Below, piece by piece: positions 44,937 to 56,668 of a DNA stretch of 64,000 nt (the first letter of the stretch is position 1; each line of letters opens with the position of its first letter). The notes below the pieces were generated by a model, which worked only from the letters and a program-made list of their open reading frames with translations, was not told where the DNA came from and did no database searches. A program made the position numbers and the translations under genes. Source of the stretch: Lyophyllum atratum (taxonomy: Eukaryota; Basidiomycota; Agaricomycetes; Agaricales; Lyophyllaceae); assembly GCA_014905825.1 (NCBI GenBank), contig JACGCN010000007.1:744001-808000 (forward strand), given 5' to 3'.

Positions 44937-45952
44937 ATGTCTACCGACCCATACCATGCAGTCGAACACGAAGTTCAGACAACGTTACAGACTGCTGCGC
45001 AGCTACGGTCCTCCTACTTCCGCATACGAAGTACCGCACGGGACGACAGCGAAGAACTGAGGTGGGCTGCAAATGAGGTGTGGTGATTGATTTTCTAATC
45101 CTGTCCCAACTAATTAACCTTCCACAAAGTTGAGGGCAACGCTTGCCACACTCGAAGCGGACCTAGAGGACCTGGATGAGAGTGTCAAGTGCGTGTCATA
45201 TAACGACCTCAGTTACGATTTCGTTATAGCTAACGCCCGTCATAGAATGGTAGAATCTACGGATGCACGGATGTTCGGTCTCGATCATACAGAAGTGCAA
45301 CGGCGGCGCGCGCTACGTAGGCGACGTGCGCAAAGAGATACAGGTGCGCTTGTCACCGATGTTGAGCTGTAGCACCCTTAACGGAACCTTATATGTAAGC
45401 TCAGAGCATGAGAGCCGAGTTGTCCGGTGGCTCTGCACAAATGCCTCGACCGACGGCGCCCAGCGCGGCTCCTAGGAACGGGTTGGCGTCACCGCGCCCT
45501 GAACGAGAATTAGGGGAAGGAGAAGACCATCAGGGGGCATGGGCACGAGAAGAGCAGCAGGTGAGTATCGGTGTTCTGTGTTTCGTGGACATGATATTTA
45601 TGTGGTCGCCTGGCAGTTGATCATGCAGGAACAAGACCGGACGATGGATACAATAGCAGGCACATTGCACACCCTTGCGCAGCAGGCTGGCCTTATGGGT
45701 CAGGAGATTGTCGAACATAACGAGTATGCATACCCTCTAAACATCCTTATCTTCCCCGTGAAGCCTTACGCGTCCTCTAGGCTTCTCGACGATCTAGAAC
45801 GAGGTGTCGACACCACAGATTCCAAGCTGAACAACGCCATGCATAGGATGCGGAAGTTCATGCGGCAGTCCGAGGAGAAAGGCAGCGGGTGGTGTATCAT
45901 TATCCTCATCATTATCCTGATGGTAATCCTCCTCGCCGTCATCCTCCTATAG
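44937..45952 (+). CDS. TLG1: Tlg1/syntaxin-6-type t-SNARE, with apparent frameshift
   Basis: A SNARE of the trans-Golgi/endosome system. Exon 1 opens MSTDPYHAVEHEVQTTLQTA. Later exons give LRATLATLEADLEDLDESVK, MFGLDHTEVQRRR, then YVGDVRKEIQ. The C-terminal SNARE helix is IMQEQDRTMDTIAGTLHTLA, with GLMGQEIVEHNE and LLDDLERGVDTTDSKLNNAM. The membrane anchor is CIIILIIILMVILLAVILL. The protein fits the family throughout. However, between HTEVQRRR and RYVGDVRKEIQ, in a GC-rich stretch near 45300-45316, the reading frame changes by one base with no room for an intron. Read literally, the protein would end at VTDVEL (45372), before the SNARE helix. A sequencing or assembly error is the simplest explanation, and a real null allele is the other. 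Confidence 0.8.
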
Positions 45953-46232
45953 AGATCCAGCTTTGTTTATCTTATCGTCTTATGTACTGCTGGCCAGCGC
46001 CAGGTGGATCTGTACTTATGCTACAGTGTTTAATAGTTTATAGCGGGTTAATGGACATTTGTACAAAATAAGCAACCTAGAATGGTCGAGGGGAAATATA
46101 GGATGAGCTGGTAAAGTAGAGTGCGATGGGAAAGCAGATATGCACAGAGTCCAAGTCGGACAAAATTGAGAAGCGGCATGCTTGGGCACCAAGAAACACA
46201 TATGCAATAGTTCGTCGCGTCATTCCAAAATC

Positions 46233-49200
46233 TTACGCATTTGGATCTCTCCATCCACCAGCAGTAGCTTCGCGTAACAGTATAGTCGAATGTGGGTCTT
46301 CCTCCGGGTCAATGCCCTCCTTCGCCGCAGTGTCGTTAAACTCTTGTATAAAGCTGGTGGGGTCCGTCATCCCGTCCTCCTCTTCCCATGTGCAGTCCTT
46401 GATCGTATATCTATGACAGACAAAGACAACGAGACTCAAGCGTCAGTCCTGCAAGAGTGGGGAAAGATGGTTAACACGCGACTTGCCCGTCCCATTTAAC
46501 AAGCCAAATATACCTCCGACCAGTCCCGCTTTGCACCTTTGTCGAACGGCCGACGATACCTGTCATGAAGAACTCATCTGCGAGTTTCTCCTCCTGGCCA
46601 CAATCCGGGCGCGAGCAGACAATGTTATCCTTGATCGCGACCAGGGGATCTGAGCAGATGTCAAAAAAGTGAGTTACAAGCCTTATCCTGGGAACTTGAA
46701 ACACGAACTTGCACTGTAAAACCAAATCAGCCACATAATCACGACAGAGATGGGCAAAATAAAGACTGACCCGCCGCTTGAGCAAGGAGGACATGTGAAG
46801 AGCTCCCCGTTCTTGATCCTGACGTCCGCTAAGTCATTGACTCCGACACACCCGTAATGATACCACAGGAAGCAACTATCTCAAAAACACATATAAGAAC
46901 CATGAAAATCGCGTCACAGTTATAAGAGAGTACTCACACATCACATTCAACGAACTATACCGCACCACATCCGTCATACGTTAGTTGTTTGAATGAACAA
47001 ATATCACAAGCCACACACCTGCTTATTGAACTTCTTATCCCCCGTCTTATTCTTTTCCGGCCACTTGCACCCAGGTGGGGGCGGCACCCTGAGCTTCAAC
47101 TTCGCCGCAGCTCCCATAGACGACGTTGATGCTGACACCCCACTCTTGTCCTTCTTGACGCGACCGCCTATCTCCTTCTCCTTCTCCTTCCCGTCCTTTC
47201 CCTTCCCACCCGAACTCGATGAAGCCGCACTCTTCCTCGCGCGCTTGTTAGCAACCGGCGTGTCTAAATCGATTCTATCCTTATTCTCCACTTTCTCCCT
47301 CGCGCGCTTCAACGGCGGCTCCATCTCCTCCAACGACGACGCCTTGCGCTTCTTCACCCGTGTAACAGCCGCGCTCTGCCCTTTCTTCTGCTTTAGGTTC
47401 AAAAGCTTCTTCTTCAAATCTACGAACGGCGGCGCGTCTCCAGGTCCCTTCGAGTTCGCGCCCGCAGAAGTGGTCGATCGGGACTCGGGTTTGACCTGCA
47501 ACTTCGACTTTTTCTTCACTGGGATGATGCGTACGTCGGAGTCGGAACCGGGACCGGAGTCGGAATCAGCCGAGAGGTCGGAGAGCGGGGATAAGGAGCG
47601 GGAGGATATGTAGATCGGGGAGGAGGTGATTGTTATCGGTTGAGGGTATGCCGATTTGGTGGAGATGGGGCGGGGTTTCGGTCGTGTAGGGACAGTTTTC
47701 GGGGTGGGGACGGAGACTTGCATGAACTTTGTGGGCGATGGCTTCTTAATGGTCGTGAGCGATGGCTTTTTGATCGAGGTAACAGCGACAGCATTCTCCT
47801 CTTTCGAAGAGGAGGCGGCTGAGACAGGTTTAGCTGTTTTAGTAACCATGATGACAGGTGAAGCCACAAGCCGCCGCCGTTTCGTTATAGGGGATTGTAT
47901 AGGTGTGGACATATTCGATGACAACTCCACTGGCAGTGGAGGCGGTGAGTTCGACCGAGAGTCCAGATCCGGGAGGAACAGCGGCGGGGGCGGGGACTGC
48001 ATCTCTGGCTCTGGCTCAGGCAGAAGTTCCTCGAGATTGTCGAATGCCTCTGTGACCATGCGCATAACCGACAGCTCGGAATCGTTTTCTGAGTTGTGAT
48101 TTACCTCGCCCACGTGCGGAGGCGATGGCGGGGATGGGCTGGCTTCCTGAGGTGCTGGAGCAGGTGTTTCGCGTGCTGGACTTGATATTGGTGCGGCAGC
48201 TACTGATGTCTCGAGGATCGGGTTGAATATCAATGCCGCACGCTCAAGGAGGTCTGCCGATGTGTTGAGCACTGGGCTGGATACCGACGCAACACGCGTT
48301 AGGCTTTCGACAGGTGTCGCAGGCGCTGGGCAAGAAACCGACGCTTCTGGCGGAGGGCTGGACACTATGACTGGCTCTCTGCGCAACGGGGTAAAGATGG
48401 TGCTCTCAGAGTCCCGTTTCTTAGCAGTCTTCACATGACCATGAGCAGAAGGCGGCGGTGGGGACGGTGAACTCTCCGGTGAAGGTAGCGGGGAGACAGA
48501 AGGGCGAGGATTAAATGGGATAAGTGGTGGTGGGGGCGAGGAGGAGGGTGCTGGGCCAGCATGGGCATCGCCTAGGGTATCTTGGCGGAGCGATGCGACA
48601 GTTCCGTCGAACGAATCTCGTCGTCCTTCCAGAAGGCTGTACTGCTTTGTGACGGAGGAAAAGATAGGCCGAAATACGGGAAGTGCAGTGTCGGAGTCGT
48701 GATCTGTGGGAGGAGGGTGATAAGGAAAATGACGGAGCATAGGCATTGGGAAGCGACCTACCACCGTCCGAATCAGGATCATCGGGTGCTGCGGACGAAT
48801 TAGAGTGTTATTGGGGTCCATATGAAGCGTAGAAAATAAGTATTTACCCCCGTCAGACCAGTCGGCGGCCGACAAGCTCCCCGAAGGTATCGGCGAGGAG
48901 TCGAAATGAGACCTCATCCTCACAACCTTCCCAAAGCTCGGCATCTCCGGCTCTTCACTATCAGGCACAGTATCGTTTAAAGCGAATTCGAGGGATTCCA
49001 TCTCCACATCGTCGTCTTCCAAACTCGGCGCGACTTTAATGCGCTTTCGCTTCAATCTTGGGCTGACACTTGCCACGTCCACATCGCTGGCCAACTTGGT
49101 CTCGGAACAGCTGACATCTTCCACTACTCAAAGTAACTGTTGAGAGACGCGAAACGCATCGAGGAGTGTAGAACCGTACCAAGTGTCTGTGCATCTGAGG

Positions 49201-50466
49201 AATTTGCTATGCTCGGGCGGAGCAGGTCGGCGGTCGGCGAGTTCGGGACTGCTGAGGATGTCAGTTAGGAAGGATAAAAGTTATACCGAGGCAGGTTACC
49301 TCTGTCCGGGAGAAACTGTCGGGGTGGTTCTGGGGTCTGTGGAGTTCTCGAGATACCAACACTAGGCTGAACGGCACTCGCTGCCATTGAGTCCATCGGG
49401 GAGCTTTCCGGCTCAAGAATTTGAGGATCGTTGGCAGCGTCCACATAAGCAGGGCGAACGGGGCTGTTGCCCACGTCGTTCGTCGTCGTGATCTCGAGCT
49501 CTCGTGGGGTTGTTGGTGTAGGCGTCTTAGGATCATTCCAGGCGTCCACGTACATGAGAGGAAGGGGACTAGTGGCACGCTGGACAAGTACGGGAGGAAC
49601 AACTTGTGGTGTAGGGGTGTGTGGCCCTGGAGTTTGGGTATCGATGGCCATGTCCACATCTGTTTGACGAGACACTGCCTTTGCATCAGGAACAGGGTGG
49701 TCTATAGCTGAAGGGTAGAGTCACTTCCTGCTGACGAAGGTAGTTAAGAGGCTTACGCACCGACTGCTTGTGGGTCTTTTGCACGTTCCAATAGCTCCTC
49801 CACACCGAACGAGATACAATCCAAACGATTCTGGTCCAACTTCAAGTTGTCGGCGTCTTGATCAAGCCTCATCCCAATGATTTTCTCCAGTTTCTCCATT
49901 CGGTCATTAAGCGCTCTAGTTGCCGCCTGCTGCATCAAAAATGACTTTTGCATGGCCTCCACGACCTGCTTCGTCTGGCTCTGTGTCACGTCTTTCATGT
50001 CAGTCATATGGCTAACAAGCTTCTCGACGGAATCCTCGATTCTGTCAATCCTGGTAGACGTAGATTGCTGATGAGTCGCTAATAGAGGTACGAGGGCGGT
50101 CATGATCCTGTCCAAGACGAAATCGGTGGTCGGAGGGGTAGGCCGTGTTGGAATGGCAACATGATGGGACGGCAGAGGTGCGTGAGGGTGAGGCTGGGTC
50201 GACACTCGCGAAGAGCTAGCCTGCTGATTCATTTGAGTGGTTGGGAAGAGAGGCGGAGGTGCAGTGATCTGGGAATATTCGATAGTCAGTGCTCGCCCAA
50301 GTTCTGGCGGAGCTCGAGTAGAGCCGTTTACGGGCCATGAGTTTCCATAACTGAGCGGGATCGTGGTCGATGTTGGCTGTGGTTGAGACACTGGGCGTGC
50401 AGGTACCCTAGCAAGATCGAGCTGGGTGTTGAGGTTCAACATCCTGTTTCTTCTACTCCCAGACAT
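46233..50466 (-). CDS. PHD-finger and chromodomain chromatin protein
   Basis: A long minus-strand gene starting at 50466 (MSGSRRNRMLNLNTQLDLAR). The N-terminal region (exons 49753-50466 and about 49265-49700) is Pro/Thr/Ser-rich with a helical coiled-coil-like part (MQKSFLMQQAATRALNDRME). The large exon 47004-49124 is mostly disordered, with basic nuclear-localisation-like clusters (SPRLKRKRIK; VTRVKKRKAS). The C-terminal part then gives FVECDVCFLWYHYGCVGV and NGELFTCPPC, the second half of a PHD finger, preceded by GCKWPEK in place of a clear first zinc pair. Next comes CSRPDCG, and a chromodomain opening RYIWLVKWDG and continuing after an intron as YTIKDCTWEEEDGM. The end is AGGWRDPNA. It probably reads histone methylation. 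Whether the N-terminal exons up to 50466 belong to the same gene is likely but unproven. Confidence 0.72.
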
Positions 50467-50647
50467 GGTACACGAGGGGTGTGCACCGACAACGAATGAA
50501 CGCAGGGTCGTTGAGCGGTGGTGAATAAAAGGTAGGGAAGTTGTGGCCAGGCGACCCTGAGATTGGTCAAAGCATGCCAAAACAACGCGTCGACAGCCAC
50601 CCACAAATGCCGCAGCGGCCCGGATATCCCTGCTCTTTGCACCAACC

Positions 50648-52304
50648 ATGGATTTACCAAGTACAGCGCCGTTCATCTTGACAGACATCATGTTAATCGT
50701 ATAACCTGCAGCCATTCAGCTAGAACCCCGATCGGAAGAGGAGACGAAGAGAATCTGCATCATCGGCGCGGGGCCTGCTGGTTTGGCCGCATTGAAGGTG
50801 GTCCTAGATTCGCCACAATACAAAGCTGGGAGATGGAAAGCAACGGCATTCGAAGCTCGGGATGGGACAGGTGGCGTCTGGTGGGTGTCTACCTCCTGTG
50901 CGAAACAGCCTTTATAGCCTGTTTCGAAGAGGATGAGTCACCGATACACAGGCGGCAGCGCTAACAACAATCATTCCGTCTAGGTTACCTGCGCCTCCAA
51001 CAGATGACCCGCCTCTGACCCCGCTCTATGACTCACTGACAACCAATCTACCCCATCCAGTGATGGCCTTCACAAGCTACTCCTTCCCACCATCCACGCC
51101 ACTCTTCCCCCACGCGAACGTAGTACGCAAATATCTAGATGACTATGCCGACCACTTTCAACTCCGGCCTCACATTCGGCTCAACACGACAGTCACTTCC
51201 GTCACCCGGGGGCCTTCCAACTGGAAAGTCACGCTATCGACGGGTAGCATCTTGCCCTTTGATCTCGTCATGGTGTGCAACGGACACTACCGCATACCCC
51301 GCTACCCAAATACCCCTGGAATCGCTCGATGGCTCAACTCTGGTCGAGCTTCCCACTCTGCATGGTACAGACACCCGCGAAACCTCGGTGACACTGTACT
51401 AGTGGTCGGTGCAGGTCCGAGCGGGCAAGATATCTCGGCTGAAATGCGCAGCGCCGCCCGTACGGTCATTCATTCGGTCAGTGGGGCCGTAGCAGAGGAC
51501 ATCGGAAATCTCAAGCGCCGGGGCCGTGTTACGCGTTTCGGCGAGAACGGCGAGGCCACCTTCGAGGATGGGACGACGGAGGCGGGGATCAGCCATTGCA
51601 TCCTCGCAACTGGCTACGAGGTCTCATTTCCATTCTTCGATGAAGATACCGTTCATTCTCAGATCCCACCACCTGCCCCGCCACTCCCTAGGGAGGTGTA
51701 CAACTCGACTTACAGCGTCTTTCCTCTGGCGCGACATCTATTTCCGTTGCAGAACGCATTCCCGGCCAATAGTGTCGTATTCCTGGGGCTACTAGTGCGC
51801 GTGGCGCCGTTTCCAGTGGTAGAGGCACAGGCCCACGCCGCGCTGCGCGCGTTCGAAAACCCCGAAGAGTTGGATCCGGTGCAAGAAGCTGTGGATATTA
51901 TGACGCGATACGAGGAGCTGAGGCGGAAAGTTGGGGACAGCCCACTTGCCATCGCGGCGGCGTGGCATCGCTTCGAGCCCATGGAGCAGTTCGATTATAG
52001 AGACGCGTTGTATGCCTTTGCTGCGCCAGCGGACGGGGACTTGGAGGCGGTGTGGGACGATAAAGAGGGCAAGGCGAACGCTAGGTATACGAGGGCGGCA
52101 GACTGGGAGAAGGAGGCATATCTAAATAAAGATGTGTTGAGGAAGGCGTGGGTAAAGCTAGAGGAGCAGGGCGAGGCGGATAAGTGGGTGAAGGGGGTGG
52201 GGGAAGGTGGGCTAGACGACTGGATTGAGATGATGGGAAGGTTGTTGAAGTGGGCAGAAGAGCAAAGTATAGAGGTGAGTGAGATGGATAAATCCAAGCT
52301 GTAG
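50648..52304 (+). CDS. Flavin-containing monooxygenase, copy 1
   Basis: A predicted FAD/NADPH monooxygenase acting on soft nucleophiles (N or S). Exons 50648-50660, 50712-50880 and 50984-52304 give 500 residues. A tiny first exon (MDLP plus one base) splices to the FAD-binding segment ICIIGAGPAGLAALKVVLDS and ARDGTGGVW. Later come an FMO-like signature NSGRASHSAWYR (first position Asn, where the usual FxGxxxHxxxY has Phe), the NADPH-binding VLVVGAGPSGQDIS, and CILATGYEVSFPFF. The 13-base first exon was accepted because its paralog at 60718 has an identical structure. The gene lies divergent to the PHD-chromodomain gene, with starts 181 bases apart. Confidence 0.85.
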
Positions 52305-53371
52305 ATTCGAACCCTATCTGAGTAAGCACGTTTCTTGTCTCGCGCGAGAATGGTCACTGAAGCATCTAGTAGACGAGAAGGGCATTGCGTACTAGGTATT
52401 ATTGGACCTTCTGTCAACACCACAGTCACGCTTCTCAAGGCTTGAAGCCTCTCAATGGAGAACGGTTCTTTCTTGTAGTGGAGCATCATTAGTCCCACAC
52501 ATGGATTCTCCGTCGATCATGGCAATTACCACAACCACTATAATGATCCGTCTTGCACGGTAAAGACGGGTGCGCTGCACAGTATCTACATCTACACAAA
52601 AGCGAAAAAAAAACTCGGAAGATACTGTTCACCCGACCCGCGTTCACCGCTCTCACACGGAAGTGTCTACCGAGGTTGGAGTCGAAGACGGTGATTCTAA
52701 TTCCATGGCTCCGACCTTACTCGGGGCTTGGTTCACGTCAATAGCATCTCGACTGTTTCACTCAAGCAGGGCATATAATCACGGGAGATTCCTACGAGCC
52801 ATGAGACTCGAGCCCGCCAGAAGACTACTCTCGTTGCGGATAAAGGTGGGATTCTCCACCCTATATGTACAAATTGATCGAATTCTGAATTTTCTTCGCT
52901 GCCAGAGTGGCGCTAGGTGAGACCACATTCGGAAGTCTCTAATATGCGAAAGGCGCTTAACTTCAAAACATTCAAACGCGAACTTCTTTGATCACTCTCC
53001 TCCCGGTTACATTGGTCAGCCGCCGGGTTACTCTCGCACTATGTAGCACTAAGCATGCAGCGAGTTGTCGAATGTATTCGATGTAGCGTTTAGCTTCACC
53101 GAACCTGACCGTGTTCTGACCATTGTCGATGAAACCTGCCCGGAGTTCTCGACTTCCGCTTCGGTTCTCACTTCGAATCCAGAGCATCCCTCCGAATGCG
53201 GCGCTGGAGAAAAGGTATAAAGAGGCTCACGACTTTTATCTTCCAACAGTCAGAAGTTGCAATCAACACAACTACTACTACAAGCCCTCATCTCAAGCTT
53301 CTCTGTGCGTCTCCCTTTGTTAAACATCGCTCCACATAATACCCACTAATCCGTCGCCCTAGCATCTCACC
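52305..53371. other. Intergenic region, no gene seen
   Basis: Short open frames only, the longest (52570-52920) without a recognisable domain. The promoter of the small secreted protein lies at its right end. Confidence 0.45.
53216..53222 (+). promoter_or_regulatory. TATA box of the small secreted protein gene
   Basis: TATAAAG, about 155 bases upstream of the ATG at 53372. Confidence 0.4.
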
Positions 53372-53716
53372 ATGAAGTTTTCCTTCGCCGTCCTCGTCCC
53401 CATCGTCGCCCTCGCCACGGGTACCTCTGCTGCAGAGTGCTACGCCCAAGGTGGATCTCACCGCTGCGCCGACAGAGACTCTATCTGGAACTTCCGTAGC
53501 CTCTATTGCACCCAAGAATACCAGGGCAGCGGTGGTTCGAAGACGTACAACGCCGCCAACGGTTTCAGCGCGGTATTCTCCCGCACTGGATCGTTTGTTT
53601 CCCAACAGCAGTGCTGGGACACCACTGCGGACATTATCGACACCTGTCTTGGCCATAAGGATGGTGGGACTTGGACTGCCTCGAGCTTGGCCCTTAACAT
53701 CAACTTTTGCGCTTGA
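53372..53716 (+). CDS. Small secreted cysteine-rich protein (possibly glycan-binding Y3-like)
   Basis: A single exon of 114 codons with a strong signal peptide (MKFSFAVLVPIVALATGTSA). The mature protein of about 94 residues has six cysteines (in ECYAQ, HRCAD, LYCTQ, QQCWD, DTCLG and NFCA), enough for three disulfides. The pattern C....G...C, then a spaced C, C and GGTW, ending LNINFCA, resembles small secreted glycan-binding proteins of mushrooms (Y3-like). I recall that family only in outline, so the assignment is tentative. Other possibilities are an effector-like or antimicrobial small secreted protein. Confidence 0.65.
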   Translation: MKFSFAVLVPIVALATGTSAAECYAQGGSHRCADRDSIWNFRSLYCTQEYQGSGGSKTYNAANGFSAVFSRTGSFVSQQQCWDTTADIIDTCLGHKDGGTWTASSLALNINFCA

Positions 53717-56668
53717 GCGGTAAATATGTGAGCTATTTCGATCGTGTAGCCTTTTCAAAGGCGACTGATTATTGGGATCTGACAAGGTTGCCCGTGTCCT
53801 ACTTCTCAATTTCTCCTGCATACTGGCAATACAACTTTTTGCTGGCAAGCATCATTGGATCCTTAAGGAGGATTGTGTACCTAGGAGACATAGAGTGTTT
53901 ATTAATGATTAAGTGCCTCTGAGTGAGAACCACGATGGAGAACTTCAACATGCATGTGGCGCTGTCAACAAGTTCAAGTTGTTACCCTTGCGACGCCATT
54001 CAGCCCTAAGTATTCAGCCTCAAAAAAAATCGGAGATGGTTATTATGACATGTGGACAAACTGGTCTCCTGATGCTGTATTTGCGAGCGAAGCGAGCAAT
54101 CTTCTCTAGGGGCTGAACAGAGGGACAAACAAATACAAATTCCGTTTTCGCAAAAGCCACTGAAACTGTCTCCAGGTGTGTATCGTCTAAAGCGCATTCA
54201 ATTTTGACACTTTGCACCTGGAACTTGGCTATGTTACTGCTCTACTGTATGGCTATTGAGTTGTGCCAAAAAATTCAACAATTTCACCCAATGTTATCGA
54301 GTACATGCTTAGCCTTGCGCACATCATTCGAATTGCGAAGCGAGCTTTCTCCCGCAGTACGGCGGATCCATATTACTTTTGAGCTGTATCGTGTAGGGAA
54401 GAAGAATTACAGACTCCTGAAAGGACTGCAAAGCCGCAAACTGGACTCTTTGGAAGATAATCGCATGATCGTGGGCCTGATTGATGGCGCCGATTTGGTC
54501 CTATTTGTCTGCGCCTTCTACCCTCACGTTCGGCAAGACGGTTGGGCACCGGCGCGTCGCCATCGAGTCCCTACCAGTTTCCACGTTCTCGACGTCGACA
54601 ATGTGTTCATTGCATCTTGCTGCACTTTTCGATCTGTTATATGGCCCTTGAGCCGATGATCGCTCAATTTACCCCCGGTGGCATAGGAACCACCTATGAA
54701 GCTTGGGACCTGGCATGAAATTCTCGAGAAATGAGTCGGAACCTCGACGTCCAGTAGACCAGGAAAGAGTAACACGAGACTCTCACGAACACAAACCAAC
54801 GGCAATTGTTCCTTGGATCTAGTTCGAGGATGCGGGTCGACGCGTCATTCCTTGTGATGTGGTTTTGGAAACGCGAACGCGTCGTCGCCGACTAGGACCA
54901 CGATGTGCTGCACAGTTAAAGGACTGACATTACATGGCTGGGAGGATTGTGTGCGCCGCCCTGGGAGATTGGTCATGAGTCGATCGTTGTAGGGAGAGGG
55001 GTGAAAGTGCTCCTGCGTATTCGTAGTGAGGTGAGTTGTCCCCGATCCACCAGTCTTCCATTCCTGACGTGCTAACAGGCTTTTTTCATCTAGGCTGATG
55101 CTTCTGCATCCTAGCTGTTCTCGGACCTGGAGACAGATACCTGCTGCATTTCGGGAACGATGGTACCTTAGCGGCAGGTGTGACGGTATCGCACGCGTAA
55201 AATTGGGCTGTGACGCTTTACACCAATGCTCTATTCATCTAGAATTGCGGCACTCGTTTGGCGGATGTTTCCACCGCTTCAACTGCTGCAGTAGCCAGTG
55301 ACGGGTTTTCCGCACAGACATGCCGGAGACCCGTCCTATCTGCGGTGATCTCGCTCGAAGACCGCGGATGTACTGTTGCTGAAAGGCACCAGGTTTCGCT
55401 ACTGTGCTCTGATTTTGGGAGAGAATGCGAGCTGCCGCGATGAGACACGATGTGGCTATAGGTCGTGGAGAGTGTGTAGAGGATGGCGGTCGGGATGGCG
55501 AAAGTCGTACGTTGTCCACAGATTGTATTTCGAGCTGTTCTGCCGTTGTAAGCTCCCGCAGCTATGAAGGGTTTCGAGCATCCTGGGAGGCACTGGCCTC
55601 GTTCTCTCCAGCCCGCAGGAGCTACTCTGCAGGTGACACACCGCAGGTCGAACCCAGCAGACCTGCTTCGCTTGGAGTTATGATTCACTGGGACGCTGGT
55701 GATTAGCACGGGGGAACGGTGTGGGGCGGCTACATTCACGCAATCGCGGTCCTCCGATTCATTAGCTGATGTTGGGAACGATAGCACGCGAGAGCAGCAA
55801 GCCGGAGTTTGGCCGTAGGTCCACCCCGCGCATACGACCTTGTAGATGCTTAGGCTGCGGAACAAGGGCAGTGGAGAGTGGGGACTTTGAGCTCTCAGAG
55901 CGGTCAAGCGCACAAGATGACTGTGTCCCGACCGCGGATGAAAGGCAATGGTAGTGGGGAAGACGGGATGGTTGAGTCATGAGGATTCGGTACAAAGGAC
56001 TTGCTCGGTGCCCGGTTGTTGCTTGTTCGAGGAGCCTTTGACAGGATCGATTCGACTGCGGAAGTTGATGGAATGTGTGCTGCGACGCGAGGAATCAGTC
56101 CCACTTTCGAAAATCAAGCTTTGCAATTAGCTTTGGTGTGTCGGATACCTCGCTATGTTCAATTAACCCCGCTGAATGGGCATCTCGACAGATTTCTTTG
56201 CCAAACTGCAGACCATCTTCGGACGTGAATTACATAGTAGAGTTTAAATGTGCACGCAACAGCTGGAAAATGCAGCAAAGTGCACGTGGACGTCGTTTGA
56301 TCGACTATATCTTTTGCGGTGGACCTGAACAAAACACAGGAGGAACCTTTCTCTGTTAAACAAAGAAATTTGTCTGCATCAACTTATCCCAACCTCAAAT
56401 TGTGCTTCTTCTCCGGTAGCTGTGTGTCTGTGCCTGCTTTTGGCGAAACTTGGGCGACCAGTCTCACGTCACTACTGCAGACGCCCAAAGCTTTTTTATG
56501 TTGCACATAAGTGTCAGTGAGTGGTCGCCCTTTGTTTCCGCAGCAACGCGCAGTACCATTGTTGGACAGCGTTCTTGATCCCTTTAACGAGCGGCTTGGT
56601 CCTTCATCAGTATAAATAGGCCAGGGCGAACATGAAATTCCTCACTACTAATACCGACAACAGTGGCG
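53717..56668. other. Nearly 3 kb without a recognisable gene
   Basis: No exon chain or domain could be supported. The longest frame (55239-55913, minus, 224 codons) is Ser/Arg/Thr-rich and looks like chance. No transposase, reverse transcriptase or terminal repeats were recognised by eye. Confidence 0.4.
56611..56618 (+). promoter_or_regulatory. TATA box of the RTA1-like gene
   Basis: TATAAATA, 58 bases upstream of the ATG at 56669. Confidence 0.5.

Noticed and set aside
52300..52325. Minus-strand GGTTCGAATC resembling a tRNA B box
   Set aside because: The flanking bases do not form a T stem, and no matching A box, anticodon arm or acceptor stem is found at the right distance.
55239..55913. 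224-codon minus-strand frame
   Set aside because: The composition is rich in Ser, Arg, Thr and Cys without hydrophobic periodicity, domain or neighbouring exons. It is probably a chance open frame.
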